5,453 nt of DNA from Verrucomicrobiales bacterium (lineage in GTDB: Bacteria > Verrucomicrobiota > Verrucomicrobiia > Verrucomicrobiales > DEV007): the NCBI GenBank assembly GCA_002696885.1, contig NZSO01000092.1, positions 1-5,453 on the forward strand, in the 5' to 3' direction. The notes under the pieces were generated by a model. The model was given only the letters and a program-made list of their open reading frames with translations, was not told the origin of the DNA and searched no databases. Position 1 is the stretch's first letter, and each line of letters begins with the position of its first letter. Shown one piece after another: positions 1 through 4,412 of the stretch. The translations under genes were made by a program, and so were the position numbers.

Positions 1-378
1 TTTATAAATATAAATCCATATATAGCTACTAGTAAAATAAATAAAAATGAATTGGGGTTAGATTTGAGTTTGGTGAACCGTGTATTAGAGAATTATATGG
101 ATAATAGTGTGGAGGTGCATTATAGTAGTAAGGATGTGTATGAGTGTGAATTGTTAGATAGTTTAATAGGAAGTGAGGTGTGTATGTATGTGATAAATGG
201 TCGAGAGAGGGAGTATATAGGATTAAGTAATAATATATTTAAATTAAAAAGTGAAGTGGATTCAAAGAGTTATGTAATATATATAAGGAAGTGTAATGTG
301 TTGAAGGAATATATAGGAATAAGAGAGTTAGAAGAGAGATGTAATTATAATAAAAATCAAAGTTTATATGAACTATAA
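1..378 (+). CDS. Unrecognised protein, 3' part of a gene cut by the window edge
   Basis: The reading frame is open from base 1 to the TAA at 376-378, giving 125 visible residues. No promoter motif or convincing ATG lies near the left edge; the ATG at 47 is in another frame and stops after four codons. The gene therefore most likely starts upstream. The first in-frame ATG inside the window is at 97 (94 residues), which is a possible but less likely start. The product is mixed charged and hydrophobic, with a central VYECELLDSLIGSEVCMYVI stretch that looks like beta strands and a charged C-terminus with RELEERCNYNKN. There is no signal peptide or membrane segment in the visible part. The codons are A/T-rich and very poor in C, like the small genes and unlike the next two genes. 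I recognise no family. That it is coding is likely; its function is unknown. Confidence 0.7.
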   Translation, partial: FININPYIATSKINKNELGLDLSLVNRVLENYMDNSVEVHYSSKDVYECELLDSLIGSEVCMYVINGREREYIGLSNNIFKLKSEVDSKSYVIYIRKCNVLKEYIGIRELEERCNYNKNQSLYEL

Positions 379-424
379 GATGAATAGAAAGAGTAAATTT
401 TAATAATTATATGAATATAAATAA

Positions 425-532
425 TATGAATATAGTATGTATTTAAGGTAAGAAAGTGTATAAACACAGCCTGTATGTAAGCTTAAATGCGGATAGTATA
501 TTATAGTATAAGTATATGAATATAGTATGTAT
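425..532 (+). repeat. Intergenic repeat copies 1 and 2 (consensus TATGAATATAGTATGTA)
   Basis: TATGAATATAGTATGTAT occurs at 425-442 and again at 515-532, with a degenerate partial copy (ATATGAATATAAATA) just before the first, around 409-423. The spacer between 379 and 556 shows no open frame with a promoter motif. Related copies lie at 1132-1162, 3915-3933, 3965-3982 and 5433-5450, all in the same orientation. Confidence 0.8.
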
Positions 533-534
533 TA

Positions 535-550
535 GTGTGTGTGTGTGTGT
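535..550 (+). repeat. (GT)8 dinucleotide run
   Basis: Eight GT units lie between the second intergenic repeat and the promoter motif of the gene at 600. A shorter (GT)5 run stands in the comparable position at 3942-3951, so it appears to belong to a repeated upstream block. Confidence 0.85.
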
Positions 551-556
551 AAATAT

Positions 557-568
557 AAAAAATTGATT
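557..568 (+). promoter_or_regulatory. Early-type promoter motif for the gene at 600
   Basis: AAAAAATTGATT ends 31 bases before the ATG at 600. It contains the Mimivirus early core AAAATTGA. The 18 bases at 552-569 are identical to 3981-3998, the promoter region of the gene at 4020. Confidence 0.8.
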
Positions 569-599
569 ATTGATAGATAGTCTTCATTCATATCAAAGA

Positions 600-1058
600 A
601 TGCCTAAGAACTCTGCTAAGACCTTCTCTGGAAAGACAGCCACCTACAAGTCCCTAATTTGGTACCTGAAGGCGGTTCTTAAGGAGAAAGAGGAAGCAAC
701 AGAGAAACAGAAGAAGACAATTCTGGAGCTGATTGGACCAGTTGCTGGTTATATCTCAGCTCCAGCTTGTTATGACTCATCGTCAGATGAGTCGGATTCT
801 GATTCTAATTCTGAATCTGATTCTGATTCTGAATCTGATTCAGAGTCTGGTTCAGAGTCAGAGGATTCCGAGAGTGATTCGGATAGCTGCGACGGTGATA
901 ACTGTAAGCGCAGCTACAAAGAAGGCCCTCGTGCTAAGGGTCGCCGTCTCTACAAGAAGAATGGAGGGACGGAGTCGAAATGGCGCGAGAAGTCTGATAA
1001 GTTCAAAGACAGCTACTACGAGAAATACAAGGGCAAGAATGTAGAAGTTCCTGCCTAG
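600..1058 (+). CDS. Acidic Ser/Asp/Glu-tract protein with basic tail, possible nucleic-acid-associated protein
   Basis: This 152-residue protein starts at the first ATG after the promoter motif; an in-frame TTG at 570 lies against the motif and is unlikely to be the start. It has three parts. Residues 1-57 are Lys-rich and probably helical (SLIWYLKAVLKEKEEATEKQ). Residues 59-100 are almost only Ser, Asp and Glu, encoded by repeats of GATTCT/GAATCT. Residues 101-147 are strongly basic and aromatic (KRSYKEGPRAKGRRLYKK). The SD/SE tract fits casein kinase 2-type phosphorylation sites. An acidic tract beside a basic tail is common in histone chaperones and DNA-packaging proteins, but no named domain is visible, so that role is inference. 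G+C is higher than in the flanking DNA, as in the genes at 1213 and 2885, which suggests high expression or a different origin. Confidence 0.88.
   Translation: MPKNSAKTFSGKTATYKSLIWYLKAVLKEKEEATEKQKKTILELIGPVAGYISAPACYDSSSDESDSDSNSESDSDSESDSESGSESEDSESDSDSCDGDNCKRSYKEGPRAKGRRLYKKNGGTESKWREKSDKFKDSYYEKYKGKNVEVPA
794..888 (+). repeat. Hexanucleotide coding repeat for the Ser-Asp/Glu tract
   Basis: Degenerate tandem copies of GATTCT, GAATCT and GAGTCT encode alternating Ser and Asp/Glu. Six-base steps keep the frame, so slippage would alter tract length without breaking the gene. Confidence 0.8.
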
Positions 1059-1085
1059 TAATTAGTAGATAGTAAGTATAGTTTA

Positions 1086-1118
1086 GTTTAAAAAATCAAA
1101 AAAAAAACCAAAAAAAAC
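1086..1118 (+). promoter_or_regulatory. A-rich, C-punctuated tract after the gene at 600
   Basis: Beginning 28 bases after the stop is an A-rich run broken by TC at 1096-1097, CC at 1108-1109 and C at 1118, on the sense strand. Similar sense-strand tracts follow four other genes here, which suggests a role at transcript 3' ends. No hairpin is visible at this one. Confidence 0.45.
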
Positions 1119-1131
1119 GAACAATATATAG

Positions 1132-1162
1132 TATGAATATAGTATGTGAATATAGTATAAAT
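1132..1162 (+). repeat. Intergenic repeat copy 3, tandem
   Basis: Two overlapping units of GAATATAGTATG stand head to tail, ending nine bases before the promoter motif at 1171. This is the only clean tandem copy in the window. Confidence 0.8.
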
Positions 1163-1170
1163 AGGGTAGA

Positions 1171-1182
1171 AAAAAATTGATT
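1171..1182 (+). promoter_or_regulatory. Early-type promoter motif for the gene at 1213
   Basis: AAAAAATTGATT ends 30 bases before the ATG at 1213, which is the first ATG downstream. It is identical to the motifs at 557-568 and 3986-3997. Confidence 0.8.
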
Positions 1183-1212
1183 TTGGATTGAAATACTGTA
1201 ATTCTTGAAAGA

Positions 1213-1902
1213 ATGGCTCATTTTGCGAACACCGTGTCTGTTTCTCCTGCTGCTGCTCCTACTACTCGTGATCCTCGTATCCAGGAGGGTTGGGATACAG
1301 CAAAGGAGGGAGCGGACTATGTGACTTTGAAGACTCTGTTTGAGAAGATTCTGCGGAATGTGAAGTCCTATGATGGAAAGCCAAAGTATCCTTACAACTC
1401 CACTCTAGGAGATGGAACAATCGGCAGTCTGGCGGAGCTTTTGAGCTCTGAGCTGGATAGTCGTGATAAGTTGTTCGGAAACGTATGGTCTTCGTCTGGA
1501 ACGATTGTGTTCAGTCGTGAGATGGCTGGGTCGAACTGGCCGGCGGAGCTGCCTTATCCCACTCATAAGGGGGAGGAGGTGGTGTTCCATATGGCTGGAA
1601 CGATCGGGTCGAACAGATTCCGTGAGGCTGTAAACGAGAAGATTCTAGGCGAGCTAGGTCTATCTGGTTGCTTCATCCGAACATATCCCTCTTACAAGAG
1701 GTGGGATAAGCGTAAGGATGGAGGAAAGCGTAAGGACTCATATGGGTTCCTTCTTAATGAGGATGGGATGAAGATTCCAATTATCTCAGATAAGAATGGA
1801 ACGAAGAATCAGCGTTGGGATGTCTCAATTGTAAAGAAGAATGAGACTCATACCCGTAAGCAGACATTCTGTTTTGCGGGCAGCGACTCAGATGAGGAGT
1901 AA
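1213..1902 (+). CDS. Unrecognised 229-residue protein with acidic SDSDEE end
   Basis: The start is the first ATG after the promoter motif. The N-terminus is Ala/Pro/Thr-rich (residues 8-18) and probably disordered. Residues 22-160 look folded: an amphipathic segment TLKTLFEKILRNV (38-50), a Gly-rich stretch (66-72), then alternating hydrophobic strands such as GTIVF (96-100) and EEVVFHMAG (121-129). A basic cluster at 162-174 (KRWDKRKDGGKRK) resembles a nuclear localisation or nucleic-acid-binding patch. The protein ends in GSDSDEE, an acidic tail with likely casein kinase 2-type sites. There is no signal peptide or membrane segment. I recognise no family. G+C and codon choice match the genes at 600 and 2885, and all three carry Ser/Asp-rich acidic segments, so they may share an expression class. 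A structural or DNA-associated role is a guess. Confidence 0.88.
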   Translation: MAHFANTVSVSPAAAPTTRDPRIQEGWDTAKEGADYVTLKTLFEKILRNVKSYDGKPKYPYNSTLGDGTIGSLAELLSSELDSRDKLFGNVWSSSGTIVFSREMAGSNWPAELPYPTHKGEEVVFHMAGTIGSNRFREAVNEKILGELGLSGCFIRTYPSYKRWDKRKDGGKRKDSYGFLLNEDGMKIPIISDKNGTKNQRWDVSIVKKNETHTRKQTFCFAGSDSDEE

Positions 1903-1929
1903 AAGAAATGAAAGCAATAATTTTAAGAT

Positions 1930-1962
1930 AACCAAAAAAAACCAAAAAAACCAAAAAACAAC
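1930..1962 (+). promoter_or_regulatory. A-rich, C-punctuated tract after the gene at 1213
   Basis: The 3' region begins ATAACCAAAAAAAACC, and the CC pairs at 1932, 1942 and 1951 are about 10 bp apart. The opening ATAACC matches the sense-strand ATAACCC found after the minus-strand genes at 2523 and 2885. Confidence 0.5.
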
Positions 1963-1969
1963 GTTTTTT
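1953..1969 (+). terminator. Small A/T hairpin, possible transcript end
   Basis: AAAAAAC (1953-1959) pairs perfectly with GTTTTTT (1963-1969) around the triloop AAC. It lies about 50 bases after the stop of the gene at 1213. Mimivirus transcripts are known to end at hairpins, but this stem is weak, being nearly all A-T. Confidence 0.35.
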
Positions 1970-1981
1970 TTTAAATTGATT
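1970..1981 (+). promoter_or_regulatory. Promoter motif for the small gene at 2002
   Basis: TTTAAATTGATT ends 20 bases before the ATG at 2002. This T-flanked form (TTTAAATTGATT rather than AAAAAATTGATT) is also used by the minus-strand genes at 2420 and 3862. The motif partly overlaps the end of the A/T hairpin of the previous gene. Confidence 0.75.
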
Positions 1982-2001
1982 ATGTAAAAAGGACTAGTAA
2001 A

Positions 2002-2166
2002 ATGGAGCATTTGTGTGTAACTATGATTGGATTATTTTTGTGGAGATTGTGGGCTCATTTTGGATTGGATAGTATAGGATTTGTAATGATGATATTATTC
2101 TTTATGATGTATTATAGCGAAGATGATTCAAGAGTAAAAGGGCGACATAATCGTATATACAAGTAA
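2002..2166 (+). CDS. Small 54-residue membrane protein, unrecognised
   Basis: Translation from the ATG at 2002 gives MEHLCVTMIGLFLWRLW, then a second hydrophobic segment IGFVMMILFFMMYY (residues 25-38), then a charged C-terminus (SEDDSRVKGRHNRIYK). It could cross the membrane twice as a hairpin or once through the second segment. Support for coding: a promoter motif 20 bases upstream, an uninterrupted frame to TAA at 2164-2166, and a sensible membrane layout with a charged tail. A start-stop ATGTAA lies at 1982-1987, directly against the motif and possibly before the transcription start. It converges with the minus-strand small membrane protein at 2262. The codons are G-rich and C-poor. No family is recognised; very small membrane proteins are common in giant viruses and their roles are rarely known. 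Confidence 0.7.
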   Translation: MEHLCVTMIGLFLWRLWAHFGLDSIGFVMMILFFMMYYSEDDSRVKGRHNRIYK

Positions 2167-2207
2167 TGTATGGGATATAATGTATTGTAATAATAAGGTA
2201 AAAAAAT

Positions 2208-2275
2208 GTGTTTTTTTGTGTTTTTTTGTGTTTTTTTGTGTTTTTTTGTGTTTTTGTGTTTTTAGTGTTTTTTGT
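2208..2275 (-). repeat. 10-bp T7GTG repeat (sense A7CAC) at the 3' end of the gene at 2262
   Basis: TTTTTTTGTG occurs four times exactly at 2211-2250, followed by shorter units with GTG at 2256 and 2265. On the sense strand of the minus gene it reads as A-tracts separated by CAC. The array runs into the gene's stop codon (2262-2264) and supplies its last codons. A 10-bp spacing of A-tracts is the pattern expected to bend DNA. Confidence 0.9.
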
Positions 2276-2420
2276 TCAAGTATTGAAAGACTATATCTGG
2301 TATAGCTTTTATAAGATATATCATACCGCAAAATGCAGCAATTGTTATTACATTGAGGGTTATAAATACAGGTACATAGTAGAGCATGGTGCTCAACATG
2401 TAGATTGGATTAATATCCAT
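2262..2420 (-). CDS. Small 52-residue single-span membrane protein, unrecognised
   Basis: The first ATG after the minus-strand promoter motif (cat at 2418-2420) opens a frame of 52 residues. It begins MDINPIYMLSTM, then has a long hydrophobic stretch (LYYVPVFITLNVITIAAF and on to MIYLI, about residues 13-37), and ends with a short soluble tail finishing YLNKKH. It probably spans a membrane once. The tail codons AAC AAA AAA CAC TAA belong to the A/CAC repeat, so repeat changes could alter the C-terminus. The plus strand over this interval also has an open frame, but that one begins in the T/G repeat and has no promoter motif. The gene converges with the small membrane gene at 2002, leaving 95 bases between their stops. 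No family is recognised; a viral membrane or virion membrane component is possible. Confidence 0.7.
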   Translation of the reverse strand: MDINPIYMLSTMLYYVPVFITLNVITIAAFCGMIYLIKAIPDIVFQYLNKKH

Positions 2421-2446
2421 CTTGGTGTTATAGGAGTATTATAGAA

Positions 2447-2458
2447 AATCAATTTAAA
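2447..2458 (-). promoter_or_regulatory. Promoter motif for the gene at 2420
   Basis: On the minus strand this reads TTTAAATTGATT, 26 bases before the ATG at 2420. It immediately follows the A/C tract that ends the neighbouring gene at 2523. Confidence 0.75.
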
Positions 2459-2465
2459 AAAGTAG

Positions 2466-2520
2466 GTTTTTTTGTGTTTTTTGGGTTATTTTTTACTTTT
2501 TTTGTGTTTTTGTTGTGTGC
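2466..2520 (-). promoter_or_regulatory. A-rich, C-punctuated tract after the gene at 2523
   Basis: The sense strand is A-rich with ACAC, CCC and CC interruptions. Bases 2467-2492 are identical to 2813-2838, in the same position after the gene at 2885, so the tract is a conserved 3' element or a recent copy. Confidence 0.5.
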
Positions 2521-2522
2521 TT

Positions 2523-2756
2523 CTAATATCCGGAGAATGTCCTAATTTGAGTAATGGAAAGTGTCTCAATTTTTTGACGTATGGCTTGGTTGTTGTCGTA
2601 GGACAGATTGAAGTGTGTGATGAAGGAATCTCTGAAAGGAGATGGTTCTTGAAGGTCATCAAGAAGTATCCTTCTGTGATATTCAACTGTGCCTTCTTGA
2701 AGTATGAGCCATGTTGGACATTCTTGAGGGATAGTATCTGCGATAGGGTTATACAT
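2523..2756 (-). CDS. Unrecognised 77-residue soluble protein
   Basis: The first ATG after the minus-strand promoter motif is at 2754-2756; an in-frame TTG at 2789 lies inside the motif and is not the start. The product begins MYNPIADTIPQECPTWLILQ and continues with a charged region containing HRRILLDDLQEP, then SFITHFNLSYDNNQAIRQ and a short tail ending TFSGY. It has no membrane segment or signal peptide and looks like a small globular protein. The same bases are open on the plus strand (2472-2774), but that frame starts in a T/G tract, gives a low-complexity Phe/Cys/Leu start and lacks a promoter motif. The minus strand has both the motif and the 3' A/C tract. Neighbours on both sides of the same strand are the small membrane gene at 2262 and the acidic protein at 2885. 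No family is recognised. Confidence 0.65.
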   Translation of the reverse strand: MYNPIADTIPQECPTWLILQEGTVEYHRRILLDDLQEPSPFRDSFITHFNLSYDNNQAIRQKIETLSITQIRTFSGY

Positions 2757-2783
2757 GTGGGTGTATATGGATGAGATATGTAA

Positions 2784-2795
2784 ATTCAATTTAAA
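2784..2795 (-). promoter_or_regulatory. Promoter motif (variant) for the gene at 2756
   Basis: The minus strand reads TTTAAATTGAAT, preceded by a T-run, 27 bases before the ATG at 2756. The last positions differ from the usual GATT. Confidence 0.65.
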
Positions 2796-2799
2796 AAAA

Positions 2800-2846
2800 G
2801 TGTTTTTTGTGTTTTTTTTGTGTTTTTTGGGTTATTTTATGTTTTT
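2800..2846 (-). promoter_or_regulatory. A-rich, C-punctuated tract after the gene at 2885
   Basis: The sense strand carries ATAACCCAAAAAACACAAA followed by further A-runs with CAC. It leads straight into the promoter of the next minus-strand gene. Bases 2813-2838 duplicate 2467-2492. Confidence 0.5.
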
Positions 2847-2862
2847 TAATTGTAAAATGTAA

Positions 2863-2890
2863 GCCTAGGATTGGGTTTGTGTGTTTAGGC
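2863..2890 (-). terminator. Possible long-loop hairpin at the stop codon of the gene at 2885
   Basis: GCCTA at 2863-2867 can pair with TAGGC at 2886-2890, a 5-bp G/C-containing stem around an 18-base loop that includes the stop codon end. The long loop makes it weak. It is noted because giant virus transcripts often end at hairpins. Confidence 0.2.
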
Positions 2891-3862
2891 GTTGTTGGTG
2901 ATGAACTCGAACCATGGAGCAGAGGGGTCATTTTTAAGTTCCTTGAAGTTATGTGTTTTCTTCAAGGGCTTAATTTCGTCTTTGGTGAAGACGGTGTCCC
3001 TCTTGTCGGGTCCGAATGTATCAGGCTGATTAGCCATGATCCATGCGTGGAAATCCTTCATTTCCTCTTTGAGAGAGGTGTCGGATTTGACGATGTTGAT
3101 AGCCCAGAGGATCTGGTTGTGTCCGTGTTCCTGTGGTTCATCATCATCGGAGTCTGAATCATCACCAATCTGGATGGATTTAACCATCTCTGTGAGTGAT
3201 TTTTCACTTTTTGTGTCGGAGTTTGAATCCTGTTCCTCGTTTTTGTCCTTTTTGGACTTGCGAGGTTTAGGAGGTTCACGCTCAGGAGCCGCAGGAAGCT
3301 GGTCGTCTGTGAGTCCGGCTTTGTCTTTGAGTTCCTGCTGAGTGCGCTTGAGCTGTTCCTCAAGCTGAGCTTTGGTGAGATTAGGAGTCTTAGGAGAAGA
3401 AGTTTTTTCAGTCTTAGGGCTGTCGTGGCCGTTTTCTTTGTTTTTGGTCTCGGCAGCGAGAGTGAGTTCATTCTTGAGTTCCTCAGACAATCCCTTCCAC
3501 ACCCTGCTCTTAGCAGTCATGTAGCGCATTTTCTTCCCTGTTTCAGGGTCTTCAGTCTGCGCCAGGTCATCAATCTGCTGTTTGAGGTCAGGGTAGAGTG
3601 GAACATCGAGTCCGTCATCATTTTTGAATGACATATCGATAATTCCATATCCACCCTTGATTCTCTTGGGTCCTTCGGTGAGTTCCTTGGAAGCCCGTGT
3701 AGCGGAACGCTTACGGATCTTGTTAGGGTCATCCTTAGGGAGTTTTTCACAGCGGGTGATGAGGTCATCAAGAATCTCAAAGGTGAATCCAGCTTCCTTA
3801 AATTCAGGAGTGCTGGAAAGAGCACGGAGAGTCTCAGCGATGGTTTCGTTGCGGTTCGGCAT
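2885..3862 (-). CDS. 325-residue charged protein with C-terminal module shared with the U-box protein
   Basis: The start is an ATG (3860-3862), the first after the minus-strand promoter motif. Residues 1-60 are helical and basic. Residues 66-135 contain GGYGIIDMSF and a Lys/Arg-rich segment (KKMRYMTAKSRVWKGLSEELK) that faintly recalls HMG-box-like DNA binders, too weak to assign. Residues 160-182 form a short coiled coil (KAQLEEQLKRTQQELKDKA). Residues 185-245 are disordered, first Pro/Lys-rich (PEREPPKPRKSKKDK), then acidic (GDDSDSDDDE). Residues 249-322 match residues 10-79 of the U-box protein at 4415: W253, AWIMA (273-277), PD (280-281), GP (284-285), DT (289-290), THN (303-305), ELK (308-310), PSAPWF (313-318) and FI. 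The linker-rich layout suggests an adaptor that tethers the module. G+C is richer than the surroundings. The function is unknown; nucleic acid or chromatin association is inference. Confidence 0.92.
   Translation of the reverse strand: MPNRNETIAETLRALSSTPEFKEAGFTFEILDDLITRCEKLPKDDPNKIRKRSATRASKELTEGPKRIKGGYGIIDMSFKNDDGLDVPLYPDLKQQIDDLAQTEDPETGKKMRYMTAKSRVWKGLSEELKNELTLAAETKNKENGHDSPKTEKTSSPKTPNLTKAQLEEQLKRTQQELKDKAGLTDDQLPAAPEREPPKPRKSKKDKNEEQDSNSDTKSEKSLTEMVKSIQIGDDSDSDDDEPQEHGHNQILWAINIVKSDTSLKEEMKDFHAWIMANQPDTFGPDKRDTVFTKDEIKPLKKTHNFKELKNDPSAPWFEFITNNA
2897..3118 (-). other. Shared module, copy A (C-terminal)
   Basis: This codes for residues 249-322 of the 325-residue protein. The conserved skeleton is W, then AWIMAxxPD, GP, DT, KxTHN, ELK and PSAPWFxFI. 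The spacing from THN to SAPW is identical (11) in the two copies; the W to AWIMA distance is four residues longer here. Confidence 0.85.
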
Positions 3863-3897
3863 TATATCGTGTGATGTAATGAATAAAAACTATCGAG

Positions 3898-3912
3898 AAT
3901 CAATTTAAAAAA
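3898..3912 (-). promoter_or_regulatory. Promoter motif for the gene at 3862
   Basis: The minus strand reads TTTTTTAAATTGATT, 35 bases before the ATG at 3862. It is the left arm of a divergent promoter region shared with the gene at 4020. Confidence 0.75.
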
Positions 3913-3914
3913 TA

Positions 3915-3982
3915 TATGTGAATATAGTATGTATAGATATAGTGTGTGTGTATATTGTATTTGTTATGAATATAGTATGTAA
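3915..3982 (+). repeat. Intergenic repeat copies 4 and 5 with (GT)5 between
   Basis: GAATATAGTATGTA occurs at about 3920-3933 and again within TATGAATATAGTATGTAA at 3965-3982, with (GT)5 at 3942-3951. The two copies flank the middle of the divergent spacer and abut a promoter motif on each side (3912 and 3986). The order repeat, GT run, AATATAAAAAATTGATTA matches 515-569. Confidence 0.8.
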
Positions 3983-3985
3983 TAT

Positions 3986-3997
3986 AAAAAATTGATT
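3986..3997 (+). promoter_or_regulatory. Early-type promoter motif for the small gene at 4020
   Basis: AAAAAATTGATT ends 22 bases before the ATG at 4020. It sits in an 18-base stretch identical to 552-569. Confidence 0.75.
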
Positions 3998-4019
3998 AAT
4001 AAGAGTAATATGTAAGAGA

Positions 4020-4196
4020 ATGAAGCTTATAAGACTAGGAAGTGATATGGTGAAGAGTGGTGTTGTGGGAGGTTTGGTGAGTGTGGGTGGTGTTGTATTG
4101 AGTGTGGTGAGTGTGGGTAGTGTAAAGAAGGTGGGTTGTAGTAAGGAGGTGTTGGTGGAGCCAGGTGGTGTGGTGTGGGTTGATAATTGGAGTTAA
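4020..4196 (+). CDS. Small 58-residue Val/Gly-rich protein, unrecognised
   Basis: The frame from the ATG at 4020 gives 58 residues, of which 17 are Val and 10 Gly. Residues 14-35 (GVVGGLVSVGGVVLSVVSVG and two more) are hydrophobic and without charge, long enough to cross a membrane, with basic residues before (K12) and after (K36, K37). The C-terminus is VEPGGVVWVDNWS. Coding is supported by the exact promoter motif 22 bases upstream and a clean TAA. Against it, the composition follows the G-rich, C-poor plus strand (GTG, GGT, AGT codons), so part of the amino acid bias is a DNA bias. A start-stop ATGTAA at 4010-4015 precedes the start. It converges with the gene at 4239, with 42 bases between the stops. 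A small membrane or membrane-interacting protein is the best guess. Confidence 0.6.
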   Translation: MKLIRLGSDMVKSGVVGGLVSVGGVVLSVVSVGSVKKVGCSKEVLVEPGGVVWVDNWS

Positions 4197-4238
4197 TAAA
4201 GTAAGAATGTGGTAAGTTAAGGTAAATATATGTGTATA

Positions 4239-4391
4239 TTATAATTTTTTGTTTTTATTAAAGAATGTTGTGGCTCTTTGTAAGGAGAGTTGTTTATGAA
4301 ATTGTATAGTATTTTTTAAATCGTGAGCTTGATGTAAGTTGCGATAGTATTGTTTTTTTTGTTCTAATGCTGTGAAGATATTGTAAGTCAT
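4239..4391 (-). CDS. Small 50-residue basic protein, unrecognised
   Basis: The first ATG after the minus-strand promoter motif at 4413-4422 opens a 50-residue frame: it starts MTYNIFTALEQKKQYYRNLH, continues QAHDLKNTIQFHKQLSLQRA and ends TTFFNKNKKL. It is rich in Lys, Gln, His and Asn with few acidic residues, and probably forms one or two amphipathic helices without a membrane segment. Coding rests on the motif 21 bases upstream, the first-ATG position and a frame that runs to TAA at 4239-4241. Its promoter overlaps the stop codon of the U-box gene, so the two lie in tandem with almost no spacer. The Gln/Asn/His/Thr-rich composition follows the C-rich minus strand, as in the U-box protein. 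No family is recognised. Confidence 0.6.
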   Translation of the reverse strand: MTYNIFTALEQKKQYYRNLHQAHDLKNTIQFHKQLSLQRATTFFNKNKKL

Positions 4392-4412
4392 TATGTATGT
4401 ATACTGGGTAAA

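Noticed and set aside
112..138. GTA-rich stretch in the first gene (TATAGTAGTAAGGATGTG)
   Set aside because: It resembles the intergenic repeat only through TATAGTA, and it lies in coding sequence without the full unit.
101..140. HMG-box in the 325-residue protein (residues 108-135; positions given here are residues)
   Set aside because: Only a W-LSEELK resemblance is visible. The helix pattern and usual Pro/aromatic positions are missing, so it is not annotated.
570..599. TTG start extending the gene at 600 upstream by 10 residues
   Set aside because: It touches the promoter motif, and an ATG follows at the usual 31-base distance. The same reasoning rejects TTG starts at 2789 and 5410, which lie within motifs.
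733..1044. Open frame of 103 codons within the gene at 600
   Set aside because: It is the other frame of the GATTCT repeat, giving a low-complexity Leu/Ile string, with no promoter motif.
1405..1590. Minus-strand open frame within the gene at 1213
   Set aside because: Antisense to a well-supported gene, with no motif upstream and no recognisable domain.
2208..2275. CRISPR-like repeat array
   Set aside because: Units are 10 bp, contiguous and without unique spacers. No cas gene is near.
2128..2331. Minus-strand 67-codon frame across the T7GTG repeat
   Set aside because: Its middle is a Lys/Thr/Gln string read from the repeat, and its start lies inside the supported 52-residue gene in another frame.
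2208..2444. Plus-strand frame starting in the T/G repeat
   Set aside because: It opens with a Phe/Val/Cys string from the repeat, has no promoter motif, and is antisense to the gene at 2262-2420.
2472..2774. Plus-strand 100-codon frame antisense to the gene at 2523
   Set aside because: It starts in the low-complexity T/G tract with no promoter. The minus strand has the motif, the first-ATG spacing and the 3' tract.
2807..3908. Several open frames overlapping the gene at 2885 on both strands
   Set aside because: The richer GC content leaves other frames open by chance. Only the 325-residue frame has a promoter, and its C-terminus is confirmed by homology to the U-box protein.
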